A stretch of DNA of 64,000 bases, from positions 2,358,501-2,422,500 of the forward strand of contig NW_027183981.1 in the NCBI RefSeq assembly GCF_041296385.1, written 5' to 3'. Below, piece after piece: positions 10,077-23,853 of the stretch. The position numbers and the translations under genes are program-made. Position 1 is the stretch's first letter, and each line of letters begins with the position of its first letter. Origin of the DNA: Aphelocoma coerulescens. Its lineage: Eukaryota; Chordata; Aves; Passeriformes; Corvidae. The notes under the pieces are model-generated. The model searched no databases. It saw nothing but the letters and a program-made list of their open reading frames with translations, and was not told where the DNA came from.

Positions 10077-11258
10077 TTGAATGAGATGTGTAAAACCTCC
10101 GCTCCTGGGCCAGATGGGATTGCTCTGGGTCATCTTATTAAAATAGACCCTAAGTTCTCCCAGTTGACAGAGATCTTCAACCTCTGGCTTGCCACCGGAA
10201 CTTTACCGGACGCGCTGCGGGACTGCCTGACAGTTTTGATACCCAAGTCATCCAATGAGGAGAAACCTGGTGATATCAACAACTGGAGGCCTATCACCAT
10301 TGCTTCAGTGGTGTTTAGGTTGTTCTCCAGGATCGCGAATGCGAGACTGGCCCGTGCATGTCCCATTAACCCCAGACAACGGGGTTTTATCAGCGCATCA
10401 GGCTGTTCTGAGAACCTTAAGCTGTTACAGCTTTTGGTTAAGAAGGCAAAACAGGAACATAGAAGTTTGGGGGTGGTATTTGTGGATATTGCCAAGGCAT
10501 TTGATACCGTTTGCCAGCAGCATATTATAGCTGGTTTGGTTAAGAGGGGAGTTGATTCCCATATAATCCATCTAATTGGTGAGATGTACAGGAATATTAA
10601 GACGTACATCGTCGCCAAGAATGGGAAAACAGACCCCATTAACACCTGCTCCGGTGTTAAACAGGGCAACCCAATGTCACTTTTGTTATTCAACCTGGCG
10701 CTGGATCCTCTCCTATGTAAACTGGAAACGGAAGGGTGTGGATTCCATCTTGGTGGATTTAAGATTACGGCCATGGCCTTCGCAGATGATCTGGTGCTTC
10801 TGAGCGACTCATGGGAAGGCATGTGTTATAACATCAAAATTTTGGAGACCTTTTGTGAGCTTACTGGTCTCCGAACTCAAGAAGAGAAATGCCACGGCTT
10901 TTACATCAAGCCGACCAAGGACGCGTATACCATCAGTGACTGTCCTGCTTGGCAAGTTGGAGGGATTCCCCTCAACATGATCAACCCGGGAAGCTCAGAG
11001 AAATATCTTGGCACACAGATTGACCCTTGGACCGGTTTCGCTGATCCTGGCCTTCCTACGAAACTTGAAGAATGGCTTCATCGGATTGGTAGCGCACCAC
11101 TTAAACCTCTTCAGAAAGCCGATAGGACATATACCATCCCTAGACTGATATATCTGGCTGACCATACCAATGTAAAAACTGGGCTCCTCGAATCCCTTGA
11201 CTTGATGATAAAAAAAATCGGTCAAGGAGCGGCTTCATCTCCCAACTTGTACATGTGA
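10077..11258 (+). pseudogene. R2 reverse transcriptase segment, unit 3
   Basis: Same 393-codon translation as unit 1. Catalytic D codons of motif C are at 10785-10790. Confidence 0.88.
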
Positions 11259-11307
11259 TGCCATCCTGTATTCGAGATTTAAAGACGGAGGGCTGGGGTT
11301 TATCAAA

Positions 11308-12105
11308 TTGGCGGCGCTTATACCTAGTATTCAAGCGCGAAGATTGCACAGATTAGCTCAATCTTCGGATGGGACCTTGGTTTCTTTTTTGAAGGGTGAA
11401 CATCTAGAATTGATACATGAGAAATTATGGGTTAAAGCTGGGGGTGTACGAGAGTCCGTCCCCCAAATTTGGGACCCCATCCCATTGATGGAAGTCGCTA
11501 GCGAGGGGAGTGAAGCCTTGTCTGAGTGGGAGGCACCACGTTCCAAGCTTCGCCTTCCTAGGCCCTGTGACTGGCGGAAGGTGGAATTCAATAAATGGAA
11601 ACATCTGGTTGCCCAGGGCCATGGGATCGAAAATTTTGAGAATGATAAGATCAGTAATGACTGGTTGATGCATTACCGCAGCATCCCTCACAGAAAACTC
11701 ATAACGGCGCTGCAATTAAGAGCGAAGGTCTACCCCACTCGGGAATTCTTAGCAAGGGGTAGACACGATGTCTGTGTTCGATCCTGCAGACACTGCGGCG
11801 CCGAATATGAATCAGCGTCCCATGTCATCGGAAAATGCCCAATTACTCAGGACGCCAGAATTAAAAGGCATAATTTCATCTGCGAAACCCTTAGCCGAGA
11901 AGCTAAGAGGGAGAATTGGACGGTTTTCCAGGAGCCGCATTTGAGAGATGAAGAAAATGAGTTATTTAAGCCTGATTTAATCTTTGTGAAGGATGCTAAG
12001 GCACTTGTAGTGGACGTAACAGTGAGATACGAGCACAGCAATTCTTCACTGAAAGGGGCCGCTGTGGAGAAGGCAAAAAAGTATCCTTCTTCCACAGATT
12101 TGTGA
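11308..12105 (+). pseudogene. R2 knuckle/endonuclease segment, unit 3
   Basis: Same 265-codon translation. Knuckle Cys codons begin at 11785 and the endonuclease PD pair at 11971. Confidence 0.86.
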
Positions 12106-12526
12106 CCTCACTAATGTAACATCTGTAGAGTTCACTGGTTTCCCCTTAGGAGCGCGGGGGAAATGGTATGAGAGGAACTCTGAATTGCTACAGGCCTTGG
12201 GACTCTCTAAAACGAGGCTAGGGAGACTAGCCCGGGCCCTGGCATCCAGAGCACTCTTCTCTTCTGTAGATATCGTACATATGTTCGCAAGCAAAGCCAG
12301 ATTGTTTGTACCTTTACAATAAAGGCCCCTTCCCTGAGTGGTTCGAGCTGGACAGTGGAATTGGTTTTGGGTGGGAGGGGTTCACCCGTCATAACGCGTC
12401 TTGCCCATATTTGGGCTACAAATTTGGATTCGACCAGGTGGACGGGCCACCTTTACTTAACCCAGAAAAGAAACATACCATTTTATATGTTTATTAAATA
12501 GCCATAGTTACTAACTGGGCATAGCT

Positions 12527-12590
12527 GCAGAGGTCGCACCTCCTCGTGGTCCCGCCGGATACCCGTAAGGGTAACTAAGTCGACCTCTGC
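12527..12590 (+). ncRNA. HDV-like ribozyme core, unit 4
   Basis: Same sequence and fold as at 4163-4226, again without an upstream 28S P1 strand. Confidence 0.72.
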
Positions 12591-13169
12591 CCCAGTGTGA
12601 GTGAGGGGGTAATATCTCCCCTCCCTATTGCTGGACTCGCCACCCAGTGGTAGATTCACAAATCGCAGAAACAAATTTATTGGCGCAGCTATTTGCTGTT
12701 GCCCAAAGCCTTGTCCACGGGCATTAGTTGGACACAGTCTGCAGGTTGGTCGAGGGTTCCACCTGCAGACTCTGACAACCCTCTTTTAGATTTGACCAAA
12801 CGCCATCTCGGTCTTGACAATGGTACAATCTGTGGCTTTGCGGTACGTGTCTACGGCCACCCAAACTGACCCTTTAGATCTGTGGGTTAGAGAGGCCAGA
12901 ATTCCACCACTATCTGTGGTGTTAGAGGAGGAAAGAATCAATCTTGTACCTTTGGAGTTTATAAACTCCAAAGTTGCTCTTGAAGTTGGGAGCCATCTGG
13001 GTAACACCGCAGATTGTCTGGCTGTATTTCCTGAACCTTATGAAATCTTGCCCTTTGGGCTGGTTCAGGAAGAAATAAATGGGTGTGAAACAAGAGAAAT
13101 AGAGGAGCCAATGACACCTGGGACTCCTCCGGGATCAGAGGGGGCGGAACAATTACAGGAACTCCTGTT

Positions 13170-14234
13170 ATGTCTGTCCCGGACAAAAATCCATCATGTC
13201 CAAGGTGTCTGACCCGGTTTACTAATACGCTGGGGTTAACAGACCATCTAAAGACGTCCCATGGCTGTAATAAGATCTGGTTTAGGTGCTCTAAGTGTGG
13301 TAAACAAAATCTGAAATACCACAGTATCTCCTGTCATGTCCCTCGGTGCAAAGGTGAAGGATTTGTGGCCCCTACGGGTAGCTGGGTCTGTGAGGTGTGC
13401 TCTAGAGGTTTTGCTACAAAGATTGGACTGGGACAGCACAAGAGGTTACAACATCCTCTTGTGTGTAATGTGGAACGGATAGCTGCCTCTCACCCCAAAG
13501 AAACATCTTTGCGGGGGGCCCATAAGAAGGTATGGACCGAGGAGGAAGAGGCTCTCCTGAATCAATTGGTGGTTAAGTTTGCTGGTAGCAGGAACATCAA
13601 TCAGCTAATAGCGGAGCACTTGCCATCTAAGACGCCAAAGCAGATTAGTGACAAAAGACGCCTTCTAGGAAAAGGTCCCTCAAAGAAAGTTCGATTTAGA
13701 GAAGGCGGGGCTGTAGGCAGAGAAGAACCTCCCCAATCTGCTAAGGGGCAAAGTGAGGGACGCTTGGTGCTCCACTATCATGATATCATCAAGCTGAAGC
13801 TATCGGCCGGCGAGTTCACCGTGTGTCAGGAGGCCTTTGAGAAAATAATGCAGGGGCAAGATCCGCAATCAGTGGTGAACGAAGTGTATGAGAAGTTTCG
13901 GGATAGCCAGGATAGGCTTAACCATAAAGTGTCTAAGCCGCGAAGGCCCCGGGGGCCTCGAGGCCAAAAAGCATCCGGGGTGACAACTAAACGGATGCAG
14001 AAAAGGGCCGTTAAGCGAGGAAAATATCTGAGATATCAGAGGTTGTTTCAGATACATAGAGGGAGGTTGGCACGGGTTATTTTGGATAACACGGAAGCCC
14101 TGCAGTGCCAAATACCATCTGGTGTTATCCACAGTGCACATTTAAAGAGAGATGGGAAACATCTGTCTGTTTTAGTGGTCTTGAATCCTTCCCAGTATAT
14201 AGGGAGGCGGATAACACCATGTTTCGAGACCTGA
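13170..14234 (+). pseudogene. R2 zinc-finger/Myb segment, unit 4
   Basis: Cys variant at residue 99, otherwise the unit 1 translation. Confidence 0.85.
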
Positions 14235-14258
14235 TTTCAGAGAGAGACTGGTAAGAAC

Positions 14259-15440
14259 TTGAATGAGATGTGTAAAACCTCCGCTCCTGGGCCAGATGGG
14301 ATTGCTCTGGGTCATCTTATTAAAATAGACCCTAAGTTCTCCCAGTTGACAGAGATCTTCAACCTCTGGCTTGCCACCGGAACTTTACCGGACGCGCTGC
14401 GGGACTGCCTGACAGTTTTGATACCCAAGTCATCCAATGAGGAGAAACCTGGTGATATCAACAACTGGAGGCCTATCACCATTGCTTCAGTGGTGTTTAG
14501 GTTGTTCTCCAGGATCGCGAATGCGAGACTGGCCCGTGCATGTCCCATTAACCCCAGACAACGGGGTTTTATCAGCGCATCAGGCTGTTCTGAGAACCTT
14601 AAGCTGTTACAGCTTTTGGTTAAGAAGGCAAAACAGGAACATAGAAGTTTGGGGGTGGTATTTGTGGATATTGCCAAGGCATTTGATACCGTTTGCCAGC
14701 AGCATATTATAGCTGGTTTGGTTAAGAGGGGAGTTGATTCCCATATAATCCATCTAATTGGTGAGATGTACAGGAATATTAAGACGTACATCGTCGCCAA
14801 GAATGGGAAAACAGACCCCATTAACACCTGCTCCGGTGTTAAACAGGGCAACCCAATGTCACTTTTGTTATTCAACCTGGCGCTGGATCCTCTCCTATGT
14901 AAACTGGAAACGGAAGGGTGTGGATTCCATCTTGGTGGATTTAAGATTACGGCCATGGCCTTCGCAGATGATCTGGTGCTTCTGAGCGACTCATGGGAAG
15001 GCATGTGTTATAACATCAAAATTTTGGAGACCTTTTGTGAGCTTACTGGTCTCCGAACTCAAGAAGAGAAATGCCACGGCTTTTACATCAAGCCGACCAA
15101 GGACGCGTATACCATCAGTGACTGTCCTGCTTGGCAAGTTGGAGGGATTCCCCTCAACATGATCAACCCGGGAAGCTCAGAGAAATATCTTGGCACACAG
15201 ATTGACCCTTGGACCGGTTTCGCTGATCCTGGCCTTCCTACGAAACTTGAAGAATGGCTTCATCGGATTGGTAGCGCACCACTTAAACCTCTTCAGAAAG
15301 CCGATAGGACATATACCATCCCTAGACTGATATATCTGGCTGACCATACCAATGTAAAAACTGGGCTCCTCGAATCCCTTGACTTGATGATAAAAAAAAT
15401 CGGTCAAGGAGCGGCTTCATCTCCCAACTTGTACATGTGA
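14259..15440 (+). pseudogene. R2 reverse transcriptase segment, unit 4
   Basis: Unchanged 393 codons with all RT motifs. Confidence 0.88.
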
Positions 15441-15489
15441 TGCCATCCTGTATTCGAGATTTAAAGACGGAGGGCTGGGGTTTATCAAA

Positions 15490-16287
15490 TTGGCGGCGCT
15501 TATACCTAGTATTCAAGCGCGAAGATTGCACAGATTAGCTCAATCTTCGGATGGGACCTTGGTTTCTTTTTTGAAGGGTGAACATCTAGAATTGATACAT
15601 GAGAAATTATGGGTTAAAGCTGGGGGTGTACGAGAGTCCGTCCCCCAAATTTGGGACCCCATCCCATTGATGGAAGTCGCTAGCGAGGGGAGTGAAGCCT
15701 TGTCTGAGTGGGAGGCACCACGTTCCAAGCTTCGCCTTCCTAGGCCCTGTGACTGGCGGAAGGTGGAATTCAATAAATGGAAACATCTGGTTGCCCAGGG
15801 CCATGGGATCGAAAATTTTGAGAATGATAAGATCAGTAATGACTGGTTGATGCATTACCGCAGCATCCCTCACAGAAAACTCATAACGGCGCTGCAATTA
15901 AGAGCGAAGGTCTACCCCACTCGGGAATTCTTAGCAAGGGGTAGACACGATGTCTGTGTTCGATCCTGCAGACACTGCGGCGCCGAATATGAATCAGCGT
16001 CCCATGTCATCGGAAAATGCCCAATTACTCAGGACGCCAGAATTAAAAGGCATAATTTCATCTGCGAAACCCTTAGCCGAGAAGCTAAGAGGGAGAATTG
16101 GACGGTTTTCCAGGAGCCGCATTTGAGAGATGAAGAAAATGAGTTATTTAAGCCTGATTTAATCTTTGTGAAGGATGCTAAGGCACTTGTAGTGGACGTA
16201 ACAGTGAGATACGAGCACAGCAATTCTTCACTGAAAGGGGCCGCTGTGGAGAAGGCAAAAAAGTATCCTTCTTCCACAGATTTGTGA
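15490..16287 (+). pseudogene. R2 knuckle/endonuclease segment, unit 4
   Basis: Unchanged 265 codons with knuckle and PD-X12-D core. Confidence 0.86.
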
Positions 16288-16708
16288 CCTCACTAATGTA
16301 ACATCTGTAGAGTTCACTGGTTTCCCCTTAGGAGCGCGGGGGAAATGGTATGAGAGGAACTCTGAATTGCTACAGGCCTTGGGACTCTCTAAAACGAGGC
16401 TAGGGAGACTAGCCCGGGCCCTGGCATCCAGAGCACTCTTCTCTTCTGTAGATATCGTACATATGTTCGCAAGCAAAGCCAGATTGTTTGTACCTTTACA
16501 ATAAAGGCCCCTTCCCTGAGTGGTTCGAGCTGGACAGTGGAATTGGTTTTGGGTGGGAGGGGTTCACCCGTCATAACGCGTCTTGCCCATATTTGGGCTA
16601 CAAATTTGGATTCGACCAGGTGGACGGGCCACCTTTACTTAACCCAGAAAAGAAACATACCATTTTATATGTTTATTAAATAGCCATAGTTACTAACTGG
16701 GCATAGCT

Positions 16709-16772
16709 GCAGAGGTCGCACCTCCTCGTGGTCCCGCCGGATACCCGTAAGGGTAACTAAGTCGACCTCTGC
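16709..16772 (+). ncRNA. HDV-like ribozyme core, unit 5
   Basis: Same sequence and fold as at 4163-4226. Confidence 0.72.
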
Positions 16773-17351
16773 CCCAGTGTGAGTGAGGGGGTAATATCTC
16801 CCCTCCCTATTGCTGGACTCGCCACCCAGTGGTAGATTCACAAATCGCAGAAACAAATTTATTGGCGCAGCTATTTGCTGTTGCCCAAAGCCTTGTCCAC
16901 GGGCATTAGTTGGACACAGTCTGCAGGTTGGTCGAGGGTTCCACCTGCAGACTCTGACAACCCTCTTTTAGATTTGACCAAACGCCATCTCGGTCTTGAC
17001 AATGGTACAATCTGTGGCTTTGCGGTACGTGTCTACGGCCACCCAAACTGACCCTTTAGATCTGTGGGTTAGAGAGGCCAGAATTCCACCACTATCTGTG
17101 GTGTTAGAGGAGGAAAGAATCAATCTTGTACCTTTGGAGTTTATAAACTCCAAAGTTGCTCTTGAAGTTGGGAGCCATCTGGGTAACACCGCAGATTGTC
17201 TGGCTGTATTTCCTGAACCTTATGAAATCTTGCCCTTTGGGCTGGTTCAGGAAGAAATAAATGGGTGTGAAACAAGAGAAATAGAGGAGCCAATGACACC
17301 TGGGACTCCTCCGGGATCAGAGGGGGCGGAACAATTACAGGAACTCCTGTT

Positions 17352-18416
17352 ATGTCTGTCCCGGACAAAAATCCATCATGTCCAAGGTGTCTGACCCGGT
17401 TTACTAATACGCTGGGGTTAACAGACCATCTAAAGACGTCCCATGGCTGTAATAAGATCTGGTTTAGGTGCTCTAAGTGTGGTAAACAAAATCTGAAATA
17501 CCACAGTATCTCCTGTCATGTCCCTCGGTGCAAAGGTGAAGGATTTGTGGCCCCTACGGGTAGCTGGGTCTGTGAGGTGTGCTCTAGAGGTTTTGCTACA
17601 AAGATTGGACTGGGACAGCACAAGAGGTTACAACATCCTCTTGTGCGTAATGTGGAACGGATAGCTGCCTCTCACCCCAAAGAAACATCTTTGCGGGGGG
17701 CCCATAAGAAGGTATGGACCGAGGAGGAAGAGGCTCTCCTGAATCAATTGGTGGTTAAGTTTGCTGGTAGCAGGAACATCAATCAGCTAATAGCGGAGCA
17801 CTTGCCATCTAAGACGCCAAAGCAGATTAGTGACAAAAGACGCCTTCTAGGAAAAGGTCCCTCAAAGAAAGTTCGATTTAGAGAAGGCGGGGCTGTAGGC
17901 AGAGAAGAACCTCCCCAATCTGCTAAGGGGCAAAGTGAGGGACGCTTGGTGCTCCACTATCATGATATCATCAAGCTGAAGCTATCGGCCGGCGAGTTCA
18001 CCGTGTGTCAGGAGGCCTTTGAGAAAATAATGCAGGGGCAAGATCCGCAATCAGTGGTGAACGAAGTGTATGAGAAGTTTCGGGATAGCCAGGATAGGCT
18101 TAACCATAAAGTGTCTAAGCCGCGAAGGCCCCGGGGGCCTCGAGGCCAAAAAGCATCCGGGGTGACAACTAAACGGATGCAGAAAAGGGCCGTTAAGCGA
18201 GGAAAATATCTGAGATATCAGAGGTTGTTTCAGATACATAGAGGGAGGTTGGCACGGGTTATTTTGGATAACACGGAAGCCCTGCAGTGCCAAATACCAT
18301 CTGGTGTTATCCACAGTGCACATTTAAAGAGAGATGGGAAACATCTGTCTGTTTTAGTGGTCTTGAATCCTTCCCAGTATATAGGGAGGCGGATAACACC
18401 ATGTTTCGAGACCTGA
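17352..18416 (+). pseudogene. R2 zinc-finger/Myb segment, unit 5
   Basis: Arg variant at residue 99, otherwise as unit 1. Confidence 0.85.
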
Positions 18417-18440
18417 TTTCAGAGAGAGACTGGTAAGAAC

Positions 18441-19622
18441 TTGAATGAGATGTGTAAAACCTCCGCTCCTGGGCCAGATGGGATTGCTCTGGGTCATCTT
18501 ATTAAAATAGACCCTAAGTTCTCCCAGTTGACAGAGATCTTCAACCTCTGGCTTGCCACCGGAACTTTACCGGACGCGCTGCGGGACTGCCTGACAGTTT
18601 TGATACCCAAGTCATCCAATGAGGAGAAACCTGGTGATATCAACAACTGGAGGCCTATCACCATTGCTTCAGTGGTGTTTAGGTTGTTCTCCAGGATCGC
18701 GAATGCGAGACTGGCCCGTGCATGTCCCATTAACCCCAGACAACGGGGTTTTATCAGCGCATCAGGCTGTTCTGAGAACCTTAAGCTGTTACAGCTTTTG
18801 GTTAAGAAGGCAAAACAGGAACATAGAAGTTTGGGGGTGGTATTTGTGGATATTGCCAAGGCATTTGATACCGTTTGCCAGCAGCATATTATAGCTGGTT
18901 TGGTTAAGAGGGGAGTTGATTCCCATATAATCCATCTAATTGGTGAGATGTACAGGAATATTAAGACGTACATCGTCGCCAAGAATGGGAAAACAGACCC
19001 CATTAACACCTGCTCCGGTGTTAAACAGGGCAACCCAATGTCACTTTTGTTATTCAACCTGGCGCTGGATCCTCTCCTATGTAAACTGGAAACGGAAGGG
19101 TGTGGATTCCATCTTGGTGGATTTAAGATTACGGCCATGGCCTTCGCAGATGATCTGGTGCTTCTGAGCGACTCATGGGAAGGCATGTGTTATAACATCA
19201 AAATTTTGGAGACCTTTTGTGAGCTTACTGGTCTCCGAACTCAAGAAGAGAAATGCCACGGCTTTTACATCAAGCCGACCAAGGACGCGTATACCATCAG
19301 TGACTGTCCTGCTTGGCAAGTTGGAGGGATTCCCCTCAACATGATCAACCCGGGAAGCTCAGAGAAATATCTTGGCACACAGATTGACCCTTGGACCGGT
19401 TTCGCTGATCCTGGCCTTCCTACGAAACTTGAAGAATGGCTTCATCGGATTGGTAGCGCACCACTTAAACCTCTTCAGAAAGCCGATAGGACATATACCA
19501 TCCCTAGACTGATATATCTGGCTGACCATACCAATGTAAAAACTGGGCTCCTCGAATCCCTTGACTTGATGATAAAAAAAATCGGTCAAGGAGCGGCTTC
19601 ATCTCCCAACTTGTACATGTGA
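18441..19622 (+). pseudogene. R2 reverse transcriptase segment, unit 5
   Basis: Unchanged 393-codon RT translation. Confidence 0.88.
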
Positions 19623-19671
19623 TGCCATCCTGTATTCGAGATTTAAAGACGGAGGGCTGGGGTTTATCAAA

Positions 19672-20469
19672 TTGGCGGCGCTTATACCTAGTATTCAAGC
19701 GCGAAGATTGCACAGATTAGCTCAATCTTCGGATGGGACCTTGGTTTCTTTTTTGAAGGGTGAACATCTAGAATTGATACATGAGAAATTATGGGTTAAA
19801 GCTGGGGGTGTACGAGAGTCCGTCCCCCAAATTTGGGACCCCATCCCATTGATGGAAGTCGCTAGCGAGGGGAGTGAAGCCTTGTCTGAGTGGGAGGCAC
19901 CACGTTCCAAGCTTCGCCTTCCTAGGCCCTGTGACTGGCGGAAGGTGGAATTCAATAAATGGAAACATCTGGTTGCCCAGGGCCATGGGATCGAAAATTT
20001 TGAGAATGATAAGATCAGTAATGACTGGTTGATGCATTACCGCAGCATCCCTCACAGAAAACTCATAACGGCGCTGCAATTAAGAGCGAAGGTCTACCCC
20101 ACTCGGGAATTCTTAGCAAGGGGTAGACACGATGTCTGTGTTCGATCCTGCAGACACTGCGGCGCCGAATATGAATCAGCGTCCCATGTCATCGGAAAAT
20201 GCCCAATTACTCAGGACGCCAGAATTAAAAGGCATAATTTCATCTGCGAAACCCTTAGCCGAGAAGCTAAGAGGGAGAATTGGACGGTTTTCCAGGAGCC
20301 GCATTTGAGAGATGAAGAAAATGAGTTATTTAAGCCTGATTTAATCTTTGTGAAGGATGCTAAGGCACTTGTAGTGGATGTAACAGTGAGATACGAGCAC
20401 AGCAATTCTTCACTGAAAGGGGCCGCTGTGGAGAAGGCAAAAAAGTATCCTTCTTCCACAGATTTGTGA
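19672..20469 (+). pseudogene. R2 knuckle/endonuclease segment, unit 5
   Basis: Same protein as unit 1. One silent T at 20379 marks this unit. Confidence 0.86.
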
Positions 20470-20890
20470 CCTCACTAATGTAACATCTGTAGAGTTCACT
20501 GGTTTCCCCTTAGGAGCGCGGGGGAAATGGTATGAGAGGAACTCTGAATTGCTACAGGCCTTGGGACTCTCTAAAACGAGGCTAGGGAGACTAGCCCGGG
20601 CCCTGGCATCCAGAGCACTCTTCTCTTCTGTAGATATCGTACATATGTTCGCAAGCAAAGCCAGATTGTTTGTACCTTTACAATAAAGGCCCCTTCCCTG
20701 AGTGGTTCGAGCTGGACAGTGGAATTGGTTTTGGGTGGGAGGGGTTCACCCGTCATAACGCGTCTTGCCCATATTTGGGCTACAAATTTGGATTCGACCA
20801 GGTGGACGGGCCACCTTTACTTAACCCAGAAAAGAAACATACCATTTTATATGTTTATTAAATAGCCATAGTTACTAACTGGGCATAGCT

Positions 20891-20954
20891 GCAGAGGTCG
20901 CACCTCCTCGTGGTCCCGCCGGATACCCGTAAGGGTAACTAAGTCGACCTCTGC
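20891..20954 (+). ncRNA. HDV-like ribozyme core, unit 6
   Basis: Same sequence and fold as at 4163-4226. Confidence 0.72.
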
Positions 20955-21533
20955 CCCAGTGTGAGTGAGGGGGTAATATCTCCCCTCCCTATTGCTGGAC
21001 TCGCCACCCAGTGGTAGATTCACAAATCGCAGAAACAAATTTATTGGCGCAGCTATTTGCTGTTGCCCAAAGCCTTGTCCACGGGCATTAGTTGGACACA
21101 GTCTGCAGGTTGGTCGAGGGTTCCACCTGCAGACTCTGACAACCCTCTTTTAGATTTGACCAAACGCCATCTCGGTCTTGACAATGGTACAATCTGTGGC
21201 TTTGCGGTACGTGTCTACGGCCACCCAAACTGACCCTTTAGATCTGTGGGTTAGAGAGGCCAGAATTCCACCACTATCTGTGGTGTTAGAGGAGGAAAGA
21301 ATCAATCTTGTACCTTTGGAGTTTATAAACTCCAAAGTTGCTCTTGAAGTTGGGAGCCATCTGGGTAACACCGCAGATTGTCTGGCTGTATTTCCTGAAC
21401 CTTATGAAATCTTGCCCTTTGGGCTGGTTCAGGAAGAAATAAATGGGTGTGAAACAAGAGAAATAGAGGAGCCAATGACACCTGGGACTCCTCCGGGATC
21501 AGAGGGGGCGGAACAATTACAGGAACTCCTGTT

Positions 21534-22598
21534 ATGTCTGTCCCGGACAAAAATCCATCATGTCCAAGGTGTCTGACCCGGTTTACTAATACGCTGGGGT
21601 TAACAGACCATCTAAAGACGTCCCATGGCTGTAATAAGATCTGGTTTAGGTGCTCTAAGTGTGGTAAACAAAATCTGAAATACCACAGTATCTCCTGTCA
21701 TGTCCCTCGGTGCAAAGGTGAAGGATTTGTGGCCCCTACGGGTAGCTGGGTCTGTGAGGTGTGCTCTAGAGGTTTTGCTACAAAGATTGGACTGGGACAG
21801 CACAAGAGGTTACAACATCCTCTTGTGTGTAATGTGGAACGGATAGCTGCCTCTCACCCCAAAGAAACATCTTTGCGGGGGGCCCATAAGAAGGTATGGA
21901 CCGAGGAGGAAGAGGCTCTCCTGAATCAATTGGTGGTTAAGTTTGCTGGTAGCAGGAACATCAATCAGCTAATAGCGGAGCACTTGCCATCTAAGACGCC
22001 AAAGCAGATTAGTGACAAAAGACGCCTTCTAGGAAAAGGTCCCTCAAAGAAAGTTCGATTTAGAGAAGGCGGGGCTGTAGGCAGAGAAGAACCTCCCCAA
22101 TCTGCTAAGGGGCAAAGTGAGGGACGCTTGGTGCTCCACTATCATGATATCATCAAGCTGAAGCTATCGGCCGGCGAGTTCACCGTGTGTCAGGAGGCCT
22201 TTGAGAAAATAATGCAGGGGCAAGATCCGCAATCAGTGGTGAACGAAGTGTATGAGAAGTTTTGGGATAGCCAGGATAGGCTTAACCATAAAGTGTCTAA
22301 GCCGCGAAGGCCCCGGGGGCCTCGAGGCCAAAAAGCATCCGGGGTGACAACTAAACGGATGCAGAAAAGGGCCGTTAAGCGAGGAAAATATCTGAGATAT
22401 CAGAGGTTGTTTCAGATACATAGAGGGAGGTTGGCACGGGTTATTTTGGATAACACGGAAGCCCTGCAGTGCCAAATACCATCTGGTGTTATCCACAGTG
22501 CACATTTAAAGAGAGATGGGAAACATCTGTCTGTTTTAGTGGTCTTGAATCCTTCCCAGTATATAGGGAGGCGGATAACACCATGTTTCGAGACCTGA
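21534..22598 (+). pseudogene. R2 zinc-finger/Myb segment, unit 6
   Basis: Cys variant at residue 99 plus the private Arg-to-Trp change (YEKFWDSQ) from T at 22263. Confidence 0.85.
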
Positions 22599-22622
22599 TT
22601 TCAGAGAGAGACTGGTAAGAAC

Positions 22623-23804
22623 TTGAATGAGATGTGTAAAACCTCCGCTCCTGGGCCAGATGGGATTGCTCTGGGTCATCTTATTAAAATAGACCCTAAG
22701 TTCTCCCAGTTGACAGAGATCTTCAACCTCTGGCTTGCCACCGGAACTTTACCGGACGCGCTGCGGGACTGCCTGACAGTTTTGATACCCAAGTCATCCA
22801 ATGAGGAGAAACCTGGTGATATCAACAACTGGAGGCCTATCACCATTGCTTCAGTGGTGTTTAGGTTGTTCTCCAGGATCGCGAATGCGAGACTGGCCCG
22901 TGCATGTCCCATTAACCCCAGACAACGGGGTTTTATCAGCGCATCAGGCTGTTCTGAGAACCTTAAGCTGTTACAGCTTTTGGTTAAGAAGGCAAAACAG
23001 GAACATAGAAGTTTGGGGGTGGTATTTGTGGATATTGCCAAGGCATTTGATACCGTTTGCCAGCAGCATATTATAGCTGGTTTGGTTAAGAGGGGAGTTG
23101 ATTCCCATATAATCCATCTAATTGGTGAGATGTACAGGAATATTAAGACGTACATCGTCGCCAAGAATGGGAAAACAGACCCCATTAACACCTGCTCCGG
23201 TGTTAAACAGGGCAACCCAATGTCACTTTTGTTATTCAACCTGGCGCTGGATCCTCTCCTATGTAAACTGGAAACGGAAGGGTGTGGATTCCATCTTGGT
23301 GGATTTAAGATTACGGCCATGGCCTTCGCAGATGATCTGGTGCTTCTGAGCGACTCATGGGAAGGCATGTGTTATAACATCAAAATTTTGGAGACCTTTT
23401 GTGAGCTTACTGGTCTCCGAACTCAAGAAGAGAAATGCCACGGCTTTTACATCAAGCCGACCAAGGACGCGTATACCATCAGTGACTGTCCTGCTTGGCA
23501 AGTTGGAGGGATTCCCCTCAACATGATCAACCCGGGAAGCTCAGAGAAATATCTTGGCACACAGATTGACCCTTGGACCGGTTTCGCTGATCCTGGCCTT
23601 CCTACGAAACTTGAAGAATGGCTTCATCGGATTGGTAGCGCACCACTTAAACCTCTTCAGAAAGCCGATAGGACATATACCATCCCTAGACTGATATATC
23701 TGGCTGACCATACCAATGTAAAAACTGGGCTCCTCGAATCCCTTGACTTGATGATAAAAAAAATCGGTCAAGGAGCGGCTTCATCTCCCAACTTGTACAT
23801 GTGA
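22623..23804 (+). pseudogene. R2 reverse transcriptase segment, unit 6
   Basis: Unchanged 393-codon RT translation. Confidence 0.88.
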
Positions 23805-23853
23805 TGCCATCCTGTATTCGAGATTTAAAGACGGAGGGCTGGGGTTTATCAAA

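Larger units (their letters stand above)
8322..12503 (+). mobile_element. R2: R2 tandem unit 3 (complete, dead)
   Basis: Same structure and lesions. N-terminal segment 8638-9030, C-terminal tail 12106-12322. Diagnostic bases as in unit 1: C at 9282 and T at 12381. Confidence 0.93.
12504..16685 (+). mobile_element. R2: R2 tandem unit 4 (complete, dead)
   Basis: Same structure and lesions. N-terminal segment 12820-13212, C-terminal tail 16288-16504. It has T at 13464 (Cys variant) but T at 16563, a combination not found in units 2 or 6. Confidence 0.93.
16686..20867 (+). mobile_element. R2: R2 tandem unit 5 (complete, dead)
   Basis: Same structure and lesions. N-terminal segment 17002-17394, C-terminal tail 20470-20686. 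C at 17646 and T at 20745, as in unit 1. A private silent change GAC to GAT at 20379 lies in the codon of the endonuclease Asp236. Confidence 0.93.
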